Assembly: GCA_038502055.1 (NCBI GenBank) | Contig: JAXRKN010000032.1 | Coordinates: forward strand, 1-64,000 | Length of the DNA stretch: 64,000 nucleotides | Source: Tanytarsus gracilentus | Lineage: Eukaryota > Arthropoda > Insecta > Diptera > Chironomidae | Reading direction: 5' to 3' | Translations under genes and position numbers: made by a program | Notes under the pieces: generated by a model | Told to the model about the DNA's origin: nothing | Databases searched by the model: none | What the model saw: only the letters and a program-made list of their open reading frames with translations | Shown here: positions 46,938 to 60,327 of the stretch, piece by piece | Layout of the letters: every line of letters starts with the position of its first letter | Position numbering within the stretch: position 1 is the first letter of the stretch

Positions 46938-49900
46938 ATGGCATCTGCTTATTTTGAGACGCTAAGGGACTATTTCACCCGAACAATCATTAACAAAAAT
47001 GGACAAATTGTAATTCAACATGAGTCAGTCAAAAAACTCTGCGAAACATTGACCAATGACTTTTGTCTCATCGATCCTTATCAAAAAGCGATAAATAATG
47101 CGAGGGATCAAGAAAAATTTTGTCGTGAATTCAATTGGTTCTATAATCAGCTCATGTACATTTCGATCAACAATAGCCATGATAGGTACGAATAATTTTA
47201 GAATTGTCAAAAAATTAAAAATATATCTCTCAGTACGGATTTAAATATCAAAAAAGTCATAAACCTGATGATTGAAAAGACACTGAAGATCTGCCCAAAC
47301 TGGTTTCAACAATTGCTAGCTCTTCAAATAAAAGTCCTCGAGATGTTTGACTTGTTTCATCTTTTCGACAACAATCATCCAATCCGTAAGTTCGTTATTT
47401 AATCTGCATGTCCATTATTTTGATTTGTTATAAGAAAATCAAACTATTCTTAGAAATTGAATTTGCTGGCAGTGACAACAGCCCGGATCTTCCATTTACA
47501 CCAATACAGGCAAATAACAAAGATGAACTTGAGATTATTGCCTGCTTCGTACTCGACACTCTCTATTTTGAACTTCAATTGTTCAGATCAAATGTAATAG
47601 AATGCGGCACTCCATTCGCTCCTCAAATAATGTCCGCTTTCAAATACCTCGGAATTACTGGGAAAGTCTCTGCCTTACGTCTTCTCGCCGATTACTTTGA
47701 GGCAGTACAGTGCGATGACTCAATTGAAATAGTCACCAACGTAATGCAAGGTATTTTAGATTTTACTTTTAGATAGTAAAATAATAATTTGTTTTAAAAA
47801 TATTTTTGCATATTTTTTAGTTCTCGCGCGTTTTTATCAGAATCTGCACACTTTAATCGAAGAAGTTCCATCAGATCGTGAATTTTATACACTAAGATTT
47901 GCACCAACGCTTGTTCAGTTCTGCAATGCGATAATGACTTGTCGTGATAATCATCTACAAATCAATACTTCAACGGATCAAAAAAACTTCACAAATGCTT
48001 TTCTAGGTACACTTATTTACTATTATTTTTTAATTGTTGAAAATATTACACTTAATTTTCAGACGCAATTTTCCATGAGTTTTTGTTTGCAAAAGTCCAG
48101 TGTCGTACTGCTTCGATAATTACTAAGCTAGTAAGCACTTTCGACTACGTCATGTATCGTGCAAACTTCACTAAGGAAGCTATCGAGGATGGCATTAAAA
48201 CATTTATGGTACATATATTTAACAAAAACAGCAACCAATTCAATTTATTTACTAAAAAGACTAACTTTGATTTAAACCCTACTAATTAAGGCTGGTATGA
48301 TGTGCTTTCACGCTGCCAAAGCTCCAACTAATGATGATATCACCATTTAGACCACTTTCGGGGGTTGTTCGATCGCCAGGTTAATGTTCTGCTCTACTAA
48401 GAGTGATCATTGGCTCGCATTTCTGGAGTAGTGATGTATCCGATGAGGTGACACTACAAGGACAGAGCTGCATGGTTACTTCTTTCTTTTTAAAAGGAAG
48501 AGGGTTGCGTCCGTCCTGGCTTAAAAAAACCAGAGTGCTATTCGAAAGTTTACAGATACAAATATATTTAACAAAAACAGCAACCAGTTTAACTAGGAAT
48601 TTTAACCAATTTTTTTTTTCTAACGTTAGTTAAACATTGGATACGATATAAGCGAAGTTTTTTGTCTTCTCAAGTATATCATCATTATTGAGCTTGAGAA
48701 CGCTAAGATGACTGATAATTACTGCAAAGTAACGTCAATTAGTGAAAGTTGGAAGACAATTTATAAGAAACTTGTGGTAAAATCAAATCAAACTCTATCG
48801 TGCAAATACGAATTCTTCTCTTTGATTGAATGGATAGCGAATACACTAAGCGTGGCAGTTCAAACCTATGATCTTTTCACGCACCGTCTTCAAGTTTTTC
48901 ATCTCGATAAAATCAACAATTCGAACTACAAACACATTACTTTAGACTTTTTCGTTGATATTCAAGACCTTGCAAGTGGTATTATTGATAGAGTAAAAGA
49001 AGCAACCATCATAGATGAGTCATTTGAAGTTTTAACTGAACTTTTCATTTCTCTCCTTCAATTGTCAATTGATACAACCGGAACCAAATTGACTGAAGAA
49101 CAAAAAGTTTTTGTACTCTCCGTCATCTTTCTACCTTTCTATCCGATGATGAGGGCAAATGCAATGATCAGTCGATCAACGTCATTTATGACTGTGGAGA
49201 AACATTTACCGGCTCATCTTTCAAAGTTTATTTATAATCACTCATCAGAACAACTAGCATCAATGAAGGCAAAGACAATCAACAAGATTACTTACCTTAA
49301 ACTGAGTAATGTAGGAGAAATAGGAACTTGGTTCGGTACGAGTCTAACAAGACTGATGCTTAAATTCGAATCTAACCAATTCATCGTGAGAAAATTTACT
49401 GAAAAATTCAAGGATATACTTATAAGTAATGCCAATGTCATGTATAAGTACATACAAGCATATCAGGAATCTGCAAAATCCTATATTGAATTAAAGTGGA
49501 TCTTGTGTCTTCAAGATAAAAATTTCATCGCAATCAAGCGCACTTCGCCTCCCAATTTCTCAAAGACACTCGGCTACGACATCATCTGCAAATCATGCAA
49601 GGAGCAAGCTCTTAAAACAGATAAAGAAAGAATTGCTGAATGCATGGAACGCTCAAAAGGATATATCGTTTCTATTAGTGATATTAATGTACGAGAAAAA
49701 CTATCTATGAACTTGATTAATATTTTCAACTCACCCGAAATCCACAGACACTTTGTTATCAAAGCCATCAAACCCTCAATAGTTCACGATAAAAGTTTTT
49801 ACAAAATGTTTGAGGCGGATGGCGGAAGAACCCTATTGGATACTATTCTAATAAATGAAGAAGACATGTTGTTTCACCTGGAAAAAAGTTTTGACAGTAT

Positions 49901-52900
49901 TATTAAGAGCATCATCAAAAGTCAGGAGCTGAAAGAAGATTTCAAGATTCAATTTTTCAAATTGCTTTTTGATCGAATTACTGAGCGAACACATGAGGCA
50001 TCACGTCACTCTTACAGTTTGCAAATCCAGAAGTACTATGCAAGTATGGTAGCAATAATTGGCTGTAACGCAAAACAAATTCCACAGGAAAGTAAACTTC
50101 TCTTTAAGAACGAAACCTTTGCTATCAAATGTTTCCTTACACTCGGAGTGTTTACGCTTGGAAAGGAAACTCAACTCCGAGGAATTGCAGTGGAACTTGC
50201 AATAAACATTCTGAGAGCCAACGATATGGAATTTTCGCAAGCTATCCATTGGCATCAATCAATTGTTGAGAGTGTCTGCCACTTATGTCTAATGGAATCC
50301 ATACACACTGAACTGCCTTTCTTAAATGTTCTGTACGATGTAAGTTTAGGTATTTATATTAAAATATACATTTTCATACACAGTCTATAATATAGACTCT
50401 TTATAACAACCCATTATGGTTGTTTATTTTAAAAATTCCTTATTAACGGCCATCTAAACTTTTGTTCATAATTCGGAAATTAATTATGATAAAATTATGT
50501 GTAAAATCTTTTTGCAGCATCTTCTAGCTTTTGGATTCAACGACTTTGACTCTTTCCTCAAGAAAAACATAAATCTAGTTTTGGCAACAATTTATCCGTT
50601 CTGCTTAGTAAGTTTTTATTTCTTAACTGAATTTCCACAATGCAATGTATAATTGTCAAATTTAACAATTACAAAGTAAAAAAATTCTAAAATTTTAGGA
50701 AAACCGACGACTCGAAATAATTCGAAAAATTTTAGACTTCTTGGATGTTTCTTTTTCCGCTGTAATCGCAAAAGATCCAATTATTGTCTACAAAATGATT
50801 TTCGAAGCGCCAGAAAATAAAAGGTCAAAATTAAAGAATTCCATCCAAAACGAGGGAAATTTTGAGTTCAGCACATTATTTAGACAAGAAAGAACTCTAG
50901 TTATCCAACACGCTGCTGTTTATCATGCAAATCATGAAAATCTCTTCAACGAAGTACTTCGTCAAATATTGAAAACAAACTGTAAATATACATACTTTTT
51001 TAAAGCTAGTTTAAAACTAATTCTTATAATTTTGTAGCAGACTGTGAAGAAGAAATGCTCGACTACGGTGCAATGACAAAAACGGTTGGCTTTCCATATC
51101 ATTTTTTCCCTAGTTATTTCCAATTATTATTTAAATAATCGCACTTTTTCCCCTCAGGTTGCTGATCTATTTCTCGGAATAATGGTTCATATGGATTCGG
51201 TTTTGTCGAACGAGTTAGTTTATCGAAAAATGAAAGAAATGGCTCTCAAGAGTATTGGCACCCTTTTGCGCTTTATTGGCAGTAGCCATGCGACAGATCT
51301 CTGCTTCAAAGTGATGGGACTTTTGAAATCTACAGCAAAGCTCCCCAGTAATTTGGCTTTTAAGAGTGTCTACTTAAGCTCTTGGAAAATTCTCATACGA
51401 ACATGCAATCCCGAGACACTAGGTCCATTTTTAAGTGTAATATTTATTTTTTTATTACAATTTTTTAACTGTAAAATTACATTTGATTTAATTTTTTAGC
51501 AAATTATTGTAGCTCTTGAGCCATACATTGAGGAATTTCCAGATGAGGTCGAGGATATCTGTGATTATTTTATTTCACAGAATCAGAGCGTTCTCGGAAA
51601 ATATCTCGTTGATTTTTTCTACATCGATAAAACTAAATATTCTAATCTCGTCAAAATACGTTCCCGTATAAATTCCCAGTGCCTAACAAATGGGAGTGAC
51701 TTTGAAGTTAACCTTCGACGTTTAATTAGTTATATGCGTAGTGACAGTGCAGATTCGGATGTAAAAAACTACTGTCTCGAGTACCTCCAAGAATTCTCAA
51801 AAGCAAATCGCTCCAAAATTCTGGAATTAATTTTCATGCCAAGGAAAAATGAAGTAACTATTAGCGAAGTTCTGGGAATCTTGCTTAATTGTTGCCGTAA
51901 CAAAAGCAGTGACGCCCTCTTGGTTCAAACTGCAGTTTGTTTTGGAGAAATTGGTGCACTTAAACCCGACTTTCACTTCGAAAAAGAAAGTAAATCGAAT
52001 GTTGTAGGTTTCACCATTCATTCCGATGAATTCGCTCTCTACACACTTAATCTCCTCTGCAAAGACTACAAGGACCTCCATCAATCAGATCATATGGAAT
52101 TTATTGCAGTCGGCATTCAGGGAGTTATATCAGAAAGAAACATGACAAAAACAAATGGACTTTATAAGAAACTTTCGACCGCTAACCAAAATGTGAGTTT
52201 TAATATCTTCTCGTTTATATTTGTATTTCCTCATAACTTCTATGCAGTGATCGGAAATTACATAAAGCTTAATTTAAAAGAAGTTGAAAAGTAATATATC
52301 TTTACAGTAAAGTAATTATAATTTTTTTCTTACATTTAATTCTTATATTGCTTTTAATTTTTTTACAGCTCATTAAGCCGTTCTTTAAATCTCGCTACAT
52401 TCGACGATCTGCTCCGATCTCCCACAAAGACATTGTGTTCTGGCATCGAGCTCAAACACCAAATGCATGGGCAGAACTTTTCGCAACAATGCTAATTGAT
52501 AAGATTGAACCATTAAAAACATATGAGCTTTTGAGCTCCTTGAACTGTAGTATGAAATTCAACGATGAAATCGCCTCATTTCTTCTTCCCTATGTCTTTC
52601 TCCATTATTTTCAAACGAATCCTTTGAAAACTAATATTATTGATGCAATCGTCCGTGAGTTTAAGTTTGTTTTCGAGGTTATCCGAGATGAAAGAGCCTT
52701 GAAGCGTCTCAACTTGCAAGAATTCCATTACAAATACTTAGGAGGACCCCATTTTAATGCTCAAAAGCCAGATATTAATCAATCAAAAGCTGTTCAATAT
52801 GCAAATGAATTTGTGAACGCTGCTAAACAAATAGCAAAGCTCATTTTTGAGGTTATGGATTTTTTAAACAGATTTCAATTTCGAAGCAGGGAAGAGAATA

Positions 52901-55900
52901 AATACATCAAGGAAATGTTGAAAAATTTTGATTCAAAGACATTGGCTCAAGTAAGCTACAACTGTGGAGATTATCAAAGAGCTCTTGTTCACTTCGAGTC
53001 ATATCTTACGACACTAGATGATGATGATGTCAAGAAAGAAGACGAATGGCCTTTTTTGGTACACATCTATGCAAAATTAGGAGACAACGATTCTATTTTG
53101 GGCGTAGCAGGTAAAAAGCTAAATTGTCCAATTAACTCTTAAAATTTATGGATAATTTTCTTTCTTACATATAGATAAGCGAAAACATCCGTGGTCAGCA
53201 ACTGATAAAATGTTTATTGGAAATATAACCGGTAAATGGGACGACCATACCGTGTGCATTGAAGAGATCATAAGGACTCCCAAAAACATCTCGGTAGAGG
53301 TGATTGCCAGTACTGTAAATTGTTTAGTAGCCTATAATAGTTGCGAGCAAGCTGTTGTAGGTAAGTAATTACAACTCTACAAGAAAAAAACAAACAGTTT
53401 TAATTTTTATGCTTACAACTTAATTTATAATTTTTTTATAGTTGCTGATAAAATGTTAGCTATTCTACACAAGTCTTGCAAGAATGATTTGATTTGCTTC
53501 GATGAGGTCAAGATAGAGGCACTTTTGCGATTATCACGATTTGATGAGCTAGAAAAAGTGGTTAAAAATAACAGCAACGTGTTAGACATTTCAAATTGGA
53601 GGAGCGTTGAGGCAAAGTTACTATTACACCTTAGATCAGGTAGTCAAATCTTCATCACTAGTTTATAGAATTTGTTGTCAGAATCTTTTCGCTTTACTGT
53701 TTTTTTCTAAGTATCTCTAAGTATCGTAGTTATTTCTAATTATTTTTGATAATTATGATTATTGTCCTAATTATCGCTCGCCTTTCGCTTTTGCTCTCAA
53801 ACATGAGAAAGCAATAATTAGAATAATTATCATAACTATCCTAATTATCAAAAATAATTAAAATAATTAGATATAATAGACACAATTGAAGAGTGGAACA
53901 TTCAAATTAACACCATTCGTCGAAAACTAATGGAAAATTTCAAAATTTTTGAAACAAATCAGTCAATTTATAAAATTAACTATGAATCTATCATACGTCT
54001 ACACATGCTCACGGACATTGACAAAGCATACTGCGTACTTCAAGGGATCAAAGAAAATGTAAACGACGGAAAGAAAATCGTCAAGTCATTCTTTGAGGAA
54101 ATTAGAGAACGCAAAAAGCTCATTAAACTCACATCGACGCAATCGGAATGTCTCCTAGCACTTCATCGCACACTCTTCAAGGAAATCCGTCATACTGCTG
54201 ATATTAAGATGCGACCGGAAGATGCAAATGATATTTTTAAATTAGTTCAGTCTGAAATTGGACAGAACTGGTTGGACTGCGCGATTGTGTATCAAAATCA
54301 GCACGATCAAGCAAGTGCATTTTTTTACTTTTTTTCTGGTTATCTGAACTAATTATCTCAATTTTGTTTCACTTATAGGCTAGTGCATTTTTGATAGAAG
54401 CAGAAAAGTATAAACCACCGGGCCTGTTCATTCAAAAAGCAAAACTGATATGGAGAAAGTATAAAAATCCAGTACAGGCCACAAAAATTCTACAGTTCCA
54501 CTGTGACCAAATTGAAAAGACACCCAACTTTAGAGACAATCCCTTCTATGCAAACGGTCTGATTCATTTTACTTTTTAGCTATTGTAATTTTTCATAATT
54601 ATTTTATTCTTTTTTAAGGTCTCCTTCTTATCGCTCGTTACAACGGAGAGGCTGCTGCTGTTGATTATTGTACAAACAAGAGCATGTACAAAAAGGCACT
54701 TACGGCAAATGTCGATTGCGATAAAGCATATCTCCACTACGCAGAGTATCTTGATCGAACGGTTTTATTGCGTGGAGATAAGGAACCTGACGTCAATACT
54801 ATCGACACTTTGTTGGTCAAGGAAATTCTCGAAGCGTATGGAAAAGGATTGCTTTATAGCACAGAGTATGTTTTTCAGGCACTGCCGAGATTCTTACAGA
54901 TTTGGTTTGATGCTACAGTACAACAAAAAGATGCAATGAAACGAAAATCAACGGGAGTGTCTGCTCACAATGCTCAGTTAAACTCAATTGCCCGAAAATT
55001 CGCCAACTCTTTAAAACCTTTCCAATTCTACACGGCTTTTTCTCAACTCATTTCACGGATCTGTCATCCATGCCCGGAAGTCTATGAGATACTTAAAGAA
55101 ATTATCTCAAAGCTCTTCGAAAAGTATCCACGACATTCACTTTGGTACGTTGTTCATGCAATGAAAAGCAAAACGAAACTTGCTGCGGATCGTATGCATG
55201 AAATTTTTAGAACAGTTCCAAGGAATAAAATGCTTGTTTCTGACTTTGAACACTTTATCGACCGAATGCTAGAAATTTCACGCATTCAGAAACCGGAAGA
55301 AATCGGTGCTCAACCTCGAAAAGTCAATGCTATTCTTGGCAAAATCAAATCACGTTTGCTAATGCCGCTCCAGCATAATTTACAGATTTTAGACGAAACA
55401 ATAATGAACAATTTAACCGAAGATGATCAAATATTCATTTACAAAATGAACGATGAAATCACCATACTTAGATCTATGCAAAAGCCAAAAAAAGTTTCAT
55501 TTACCGGAAGTAACGGAAAAATCTATCATCTAATGGTAAAGTCAAAAGAGGACCTTCGCATTGACTTTCGTTTCATGGAATTTTGCAAGGTACTCAACGA
55601 TTATTTTCGCAAAGATCGTGAAGCTAGTCAACGGTTTTTCTCAATTCGCACTTATTCGGGTATTTTTTTATATTTTTTTCATGGCCTATCACTCGTACAA
55701 AATAAAATGGGACAGTTTGCGGTCTATTTTGGCTGTCACTGAATTTTTCTGAATGCAAGTCCACGATATACTCGAAATTGAAATTTAATAATTTAATTCA
55801 AAGTTAAACTTTCACTTTTATGTCACTAATTTAATTGCTCCAACATCACAAACACTGAGCAACATCTTTGACAACACTTACACATAATTTAAAGAAATAT

Positions 55901-57291
55901 TATTCAATTTTTTCGTTTTGTAATTTTTATGGACAAACATTCCACTCTTCATCGATATTTTATAAGACAATGCTCACTTAAACACGAAAGGGCATTTTCG
56001 TTTTAACAAATTGTAAATAAATTGTGTGGAAAAACAGAAAACTCACACAACAATATAGACAGCAAAGCTGCGGTCTATTAAAAGCTCATATTTGTATGGG
56101 AAAAAGCTTCGAGTGATAGTCCTTGATTTTAATATCGTTAATTCATTTTTAATTATAAACAGTGTCGCCTATTAACGAGGAAGTTGGCATAATAGAATGG
56201 CTACAAAATGTGGAGACGCTCAAGAATGTCATTTTCTCGCAATATCACGCTTCAAAGATAACGATTCCTTCTCAACGAGAGCTGAGAGATTTGGATAAAG
56301 CTTGGAGTGATACAGCGATCAAAACTAAATTACTCGATACAATGAAGAAACATTTCCCGCCAGTTCTAGGTCGATGGTATCAAGTTACTTTCTCTTGGTG
56401 AGAAAAAATTTACTGAAAAAAAGATAATTAAAAGAATTTGAAAAATTATTCTAGCTCACAGTCGTACTTTAGTGCTCGCCATCAGTACATCAAATCAACT
56501 GCGATCATGAGCGTTGTAGGTAAAGATTGCTTACATTAATTATTTCCAATTATTTTTGATAATTAAGCAAGCGCATTTGTCGCTCAAGTGATATCAAAAA
56601 TAACTAGGAAAAATTAGAAATATTAATTAATGTAATCAAAGTTACTTTTAATGTAGGCTATCTTTTTGGTCTGGGAGATCGTCATTTGGAGAATATTCTT
56701 GTTGATCAGGAGACTGGAGAGATTGCACATGTTGACTTTAACAGCATGTTTAATGCCAGTGAAAATTTGCGGTAAACTATATTTTTTTTATACTAATTTT
56801 AATTTAATATATTTAATATTTGTTTAGCATCCCTGAAACTGTACCCTTCCGATTAACACCGAGCTTAATTGAAGCAATGGGTGTGCTCGGCACCGAAGGC
56901 AGTTTTCGAAAGTTTTGCGAATTTACCATGCGTTTACTTCAACATCGAAAGAATGTACTTATTTCTTATCTTCGACCGTTCGTTTTCGATCCTCTTATTC
57001 AGAACTTTAGTCCTAGCGACAGTGAGCAAACAAACGGCAATTCCTCTGCAGGTAGGAGTACTCACAATTTTCACAATTTTTAGGAAATTATCTATAAGTA
57101 AATATACTGATAAAAATATCATTGCAGCCATTAAAAATATTGTGCGAAAGCTCAAGGGAATTCCTCGCAAATATAGAACATTCCTGGAAATTCCTCTTTC
57201 TCCAGAAGGACACGTAAAATTCATCATAGACGAGGCTAAATCTGCCGCGAACCTGTCGGTTATGTACTTCCCCTGGAGTCCCTTCATTTAA
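46938..57291 (+). CDS. mei-41: Checkpoint kinase ATR (mei-41)
   Basis: The 22 coding exons are 46938-47185, 47234-47385, 47454-47750, 47821-48006, 48063-48208, 48675-50339, 50518-50607, 50699-50981, 51038-51084, 51158-51436, 51500-52192, 52369-53110, 53175-53360, 53442-53639, 53880-54310, 54379-54556, 54619-55659, 56163-56397, 56455-56519, 56657-56771, 56828-57051 and 57128-57291, giving ~2554 aa (human 2644). This is a PIKK Ser/Thr kinase sensing replication stress and ssDNA. A long HEAT-type solenoid leads to FAT, then the kinase: LMVKSKEDLRID, GIIEW, GYLFGLGDRHLENIL, HVDFNSMF, VPFRLTPSLIEAMG; the FATC ends NLSVMYFPWSPFI. HVDFN, where ATM has HIDLG, marks ATR. Intron 15 appears to be GC-AG (CAA|GCAAGT). 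Confidence 0.95.
48209..48674. mobile_element. Insertion in ATR intron 5 flanked by ~25-bp direct repeats
   Basis: ATATTTAACAAAAACAGCAACCA occurs at about 48214 and again at about 48560. Between the copies lies GC-richer sequence (about 48290-48530, with GAGTGATCATTGGCTCGCATTTCTGG) unlike the surrounding introns. It looks like a short retroposed or transposed segment; the class is unknown. Confidence 0.4.
53640..53879. repeat. Palindromic CTAATTATT repeat filling ATR intron 14
   Basis: CTAATTATTTTTGATAATTA with TGATTATTGTCCTAATTATCGC on the left is matched, inverted, by GCAATAATTAGAATAATTATC and CTAATTATCAAAAATAATTA on the right, around a loop at about 53780-53810. It is the same style as the REV1 intron elements. 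The acceptor ATAATAG lies just beyond the right arm. Confidence 0.7.
55683..56122. mobile_element. ~440-bp MITE-like element in ATR intron 17
   Basis: The ends are GGCCTATCACTCG (left) and CGAGTGATAGTCC (right), a 13-bp inverted repeat with one mismatch. Subterminal TGCGGTCTATT occurs at both ends. The GAGTGATAGTC core is shared with the 32494-32807 element. Confidence 0.5.
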
Positions 57292-57399
57292 ACATAAAAT
57301 TATTCCAAGCAATAGAGAAAGAGAAAAATAAAACTCTAGACTTTCTTTACATTTCATGATATATCTATAAGAGATGCTTTTTTATTGTAAGGTTTTGAA

Positions 57400-59471
57400 C
57401 TAAGTTGAAAATCCCACGGAATCTTCAATAAATTTTGCAACATTAAAAAGCACATTTTCCATGAAAATGGGAGACATAACTTGTAAGCTAAGTGGAAGTC
57501 CACTTTTAGAGAGCTTAATCGGTAGAGAAATTGCAGGAACGCCTGCCATATTTGCTGGACACGTACAAAAATCTTGAAAAGCGCATTGATCGCGATTATG
57601 TTTTTTTAAAAAGTCCTGAAGCACGGGAGCATCAGATAGGGTTGTAGGCGTCAAAAGAACATCAACTTCTCTAAAAAAATAAAATACGGTGAGTTTATAC
57701 GAATGTACACGAATTTGGTATGGGTATTAAACGTATGGGTATTACCTAAAAGCTTTTTTGAAATCTTCACTTATCAGTCGGCGGACTTTTAGTGCCTTAA
57801 CAAAGTACTTTTCATAGTTTTTACGAAGAATGAAATAATTTCCACTAAAAATTCTATTTTTAACGACATCATTGAGTCCTTCGGCTCTCGATTGACCATA
57901 AAGACATTCCATACTCGACTCATCGTCTCCTCTATGACCATACTCTATGCCATCATATCTAGCCATATTACTACTAACTTCACATTGATTTAGTATTGAG
58001 TAGACAAATATTGATGCAGAAGTGTAAGGCATCGAAATTTCCTTCACGATAGCTCCATTTTCTTCTAGATTGTCAGCTACCGATTTCCAAACTTTAAGCG
58101 TTTCTTCAGATAAACCTCGACAATAATACTCCTTGGGGATACCTATTCTCACTGTTTTTAAGTCAAAGTTTCCCGCTAGATTTGCCGGCTTAAAGGATCT
58201 TTTAACGGTTGTGGCATCGAGAGTATCATTTCCTGCTATAGTATTGAAAATTTCAAGACAATCGCTGACACTTTTAGACAGGATGCCAGGTACATCCATG
58301 GAATTTACTAGAGGAATAAGACCATGTCTTGAGAGAAGTCCATAAGAGGGTTTGAAGCCGACAACTCCACAGTAGCTGGCAGGATTTCGAGTTGAACCTC
58401 CAGTATCAGAGCCTTATTATTTCAAAATGAAAATTATCAATTAAATTAAATTTACTACAGCTCGCGATTTTTAGAGCTCCGCTCTCATTTGGTTTCGGTT
58501 TCCTAAGAATTCTCTCTTTTGTCCATTTTAACCTTCCCTGAGCATGGATCGAAAAAAAGTTGCGCCTGCCAGTTTCCGAGCTACTGTCAAAAACCTCATC
58601 TCGATCGGTCGCTCAGGTCGGGTCAGGCTGGATGTCGACTTAAAAATTCAGTTACGATTGGAACTCATTTTTTTGTTTAAAAGGAAAAAAGCGGAGCTCT
58701 TACGGAAAAAACGAATGACTTTTACAAGTAAACAGTGTAACTGAGAACGTTGCGCACCTAGCACGCACTTGTTTGAATTACCTAGGGCGGCTGAACAAAA
58801 TTGAGCGGCAACTGCAGTCGCTGAGCCACCTGAAGAGCCGCCTACAATCAGCGGGAAACTTTTACCTAATTTTACAGTTTTTTCGAAAATATTACTATTG
58901 TTTTTTTTTTAAATTTGATAAATTTACTATAAATATTTGTTGTCGATCCAAAAAAAGAATCCACGGTCCCAGAGCCCATTCCAAATTCGTCCATATTAGT
59001 TTTTCCAATTAAAATAGCCCCGGCATCTTCCATTTTTTGATAGACGGTAGCATTGTATGTAGGACTAAAGTCTTTCAACATGCTAAAACATATATAATAA
59101 ATTTAAAAAGTCAAAAATTCATAATTTACTAACGAAGATGCGCAAGTTGTTCGTATTCCTTTCGTACAAAAATTATCCTTTACAGCAACAAGAATGCCGT
59201 CCAAGCTTGTTAACCTTTTTCCTTTTGCAATTCTTTTAGACGTTTCTTGAGCTTTCCTCAAGGCAATTTCATGGGTTAAAGTAATAAATGCATTTAAATG
59301 TTGATTTAATTCTTTGATGCGATTAAATGAGCGATTAACATTTTCTATCGGGCATAAACGTTTTTCATCGAATTCCCTAGAAAGCTAAACAAATTCCAAT
59401 AAGCTCACGAGCATTAGCTACTGTTTATTTCCTCTTACCTGCCTGATCGTTAAATATTTTGAGCGCGACAT
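57400..59471 (-). CDS. gatA: Glutamyl-tRNA(Gln) amidotransferase subunit A, mitochondrial
   Basis: The six exons are 59471-59439, 59384-59134, 59082-58928, 58865-58782, 58412-57746 and 57670-57400, giving 486 aa (human QRSL1 528) with all phases closed. It is the amidase subunit of the GatCAB complex that converts Glu-tRNA(Gln) to Gln-tRNA(Gln) in mitochondria. Amidase-signature residues are present: catalytic Lys in VAVKDNF, the cis-Ser in GGSSGGSA, and the Ser region in SDTGGSTRNPA. GKTNMDEFGMGSG, YGLLSRHGLIPLVNSMDVPG, RIGIPKEYY and NMAGVPAISLP are also typical. The N-terminus (MSRSKYLTIRQLSREF) could target mitochondria weakly. It converges on ATR with 108 bp between stops. Confidence 0.95.
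58473..58700. mobile_element. Short inverted-repeat element in GatA intron 4
   Basis: AGAGCTCCGCT at 58473 is mirrored by AGCGGAGCTCT at 58690-58700. The interior is GC-richer than other introns and gives a 66-aa frame with no recognisable protein. Confidence 0.4.
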
Positions 59472-60327
59472 TCTTTTAAATTTAGTTAAAAATCGATTTG
59501 AAAAAGATAAACAAATATATATACAGGGGGGTCCACTTCTAGTGAATTGAAACGCTCTTCTTCGCCAAAGTTTGCAATCTTTCGCCTAAGGGGGAAAACA
59601 ATTACCCAGCTTCGCTAAATATAAGAACCCCTTTAATATGGATATATATATATAATAATTGACAGCGTAGAAATTTTTTAGCAATGCTGAAGTGCTCATT
59701 ATAACGAAAGAGGACATTTTGAAAAACTGTTTACATTGATGTCCGCACATGGATTTTTTCTATTTTACTTTTCAGAAAAATTGTAAAATTTTTATTAAAA
59801 AATATAAACTTGAGCTTATAGCAGATACCAGCTGTTTATATAAAAAACCTTTCTTTTGCGTTGTTTGTTTTTTTCTCTCCCTCCCGTGTCTTAGAGTGCT
59901 TGCGAGCTACGTATCATCATGAGGACTTTGTCTTTACTGTTGTGCATATAAAAAATGCTGGCCAGACTTTAATCTTTTTCTCTCTAAAATTATGCTTGTG
60001 TTTGTTCAGTGAGAGAGTTTTTCTATAAAATCAAGCTCTATGTTGATATTTTCTCACAGTCGACTTTATCTCTTTCAATAAAGAGGACGGAGGGAATAAT
60101 AATTACACCTCAATTAAGTGAAACCCATACTCATCAATTAAGTGACAAAAAAGCGCAAAGGCGAAAACTAGTTTCGTTTTTTGTTTAGTTTTTCATTTTT
60201 TTTTCGAAAAATCTTACGATTTAGTGAGAATTTGAGTGTGAAGGAGTTAGTTAATTTAGCGCACTAATTTTTTTTTTGTAAACTTTCTAAGGAAAGTAAC
60301 CTTTTTCATTGGTGTTTTTTCTGTTGT
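59472..60327. other. Shared upstream region of GatA and the UGA-interrupted gene
   Basis: No coding region was seen. 59700-59755 resembles a dispersed piece at about 29810. 59860-60330 has mixed composition and pyrimidine-rich segments and probably includes the 5' UTR of the downstream gene. Confidence 0.4.

Noticed and set aside
46938..57291. ATM (tefu) as the identity of the large PIKK
   Set aside because: The activation-loop HVDFN, the EGHVKFIIDEA approach to FATC and the RTY..NEEVGIIEW segment fit ATR, whereas ATM has an HIDLG-type loop.
58544..58744. 66-aa ORF in GatA intron 4
   Set aside because: It sits inside a short inverted-repeat insertion, with no family resemblance.
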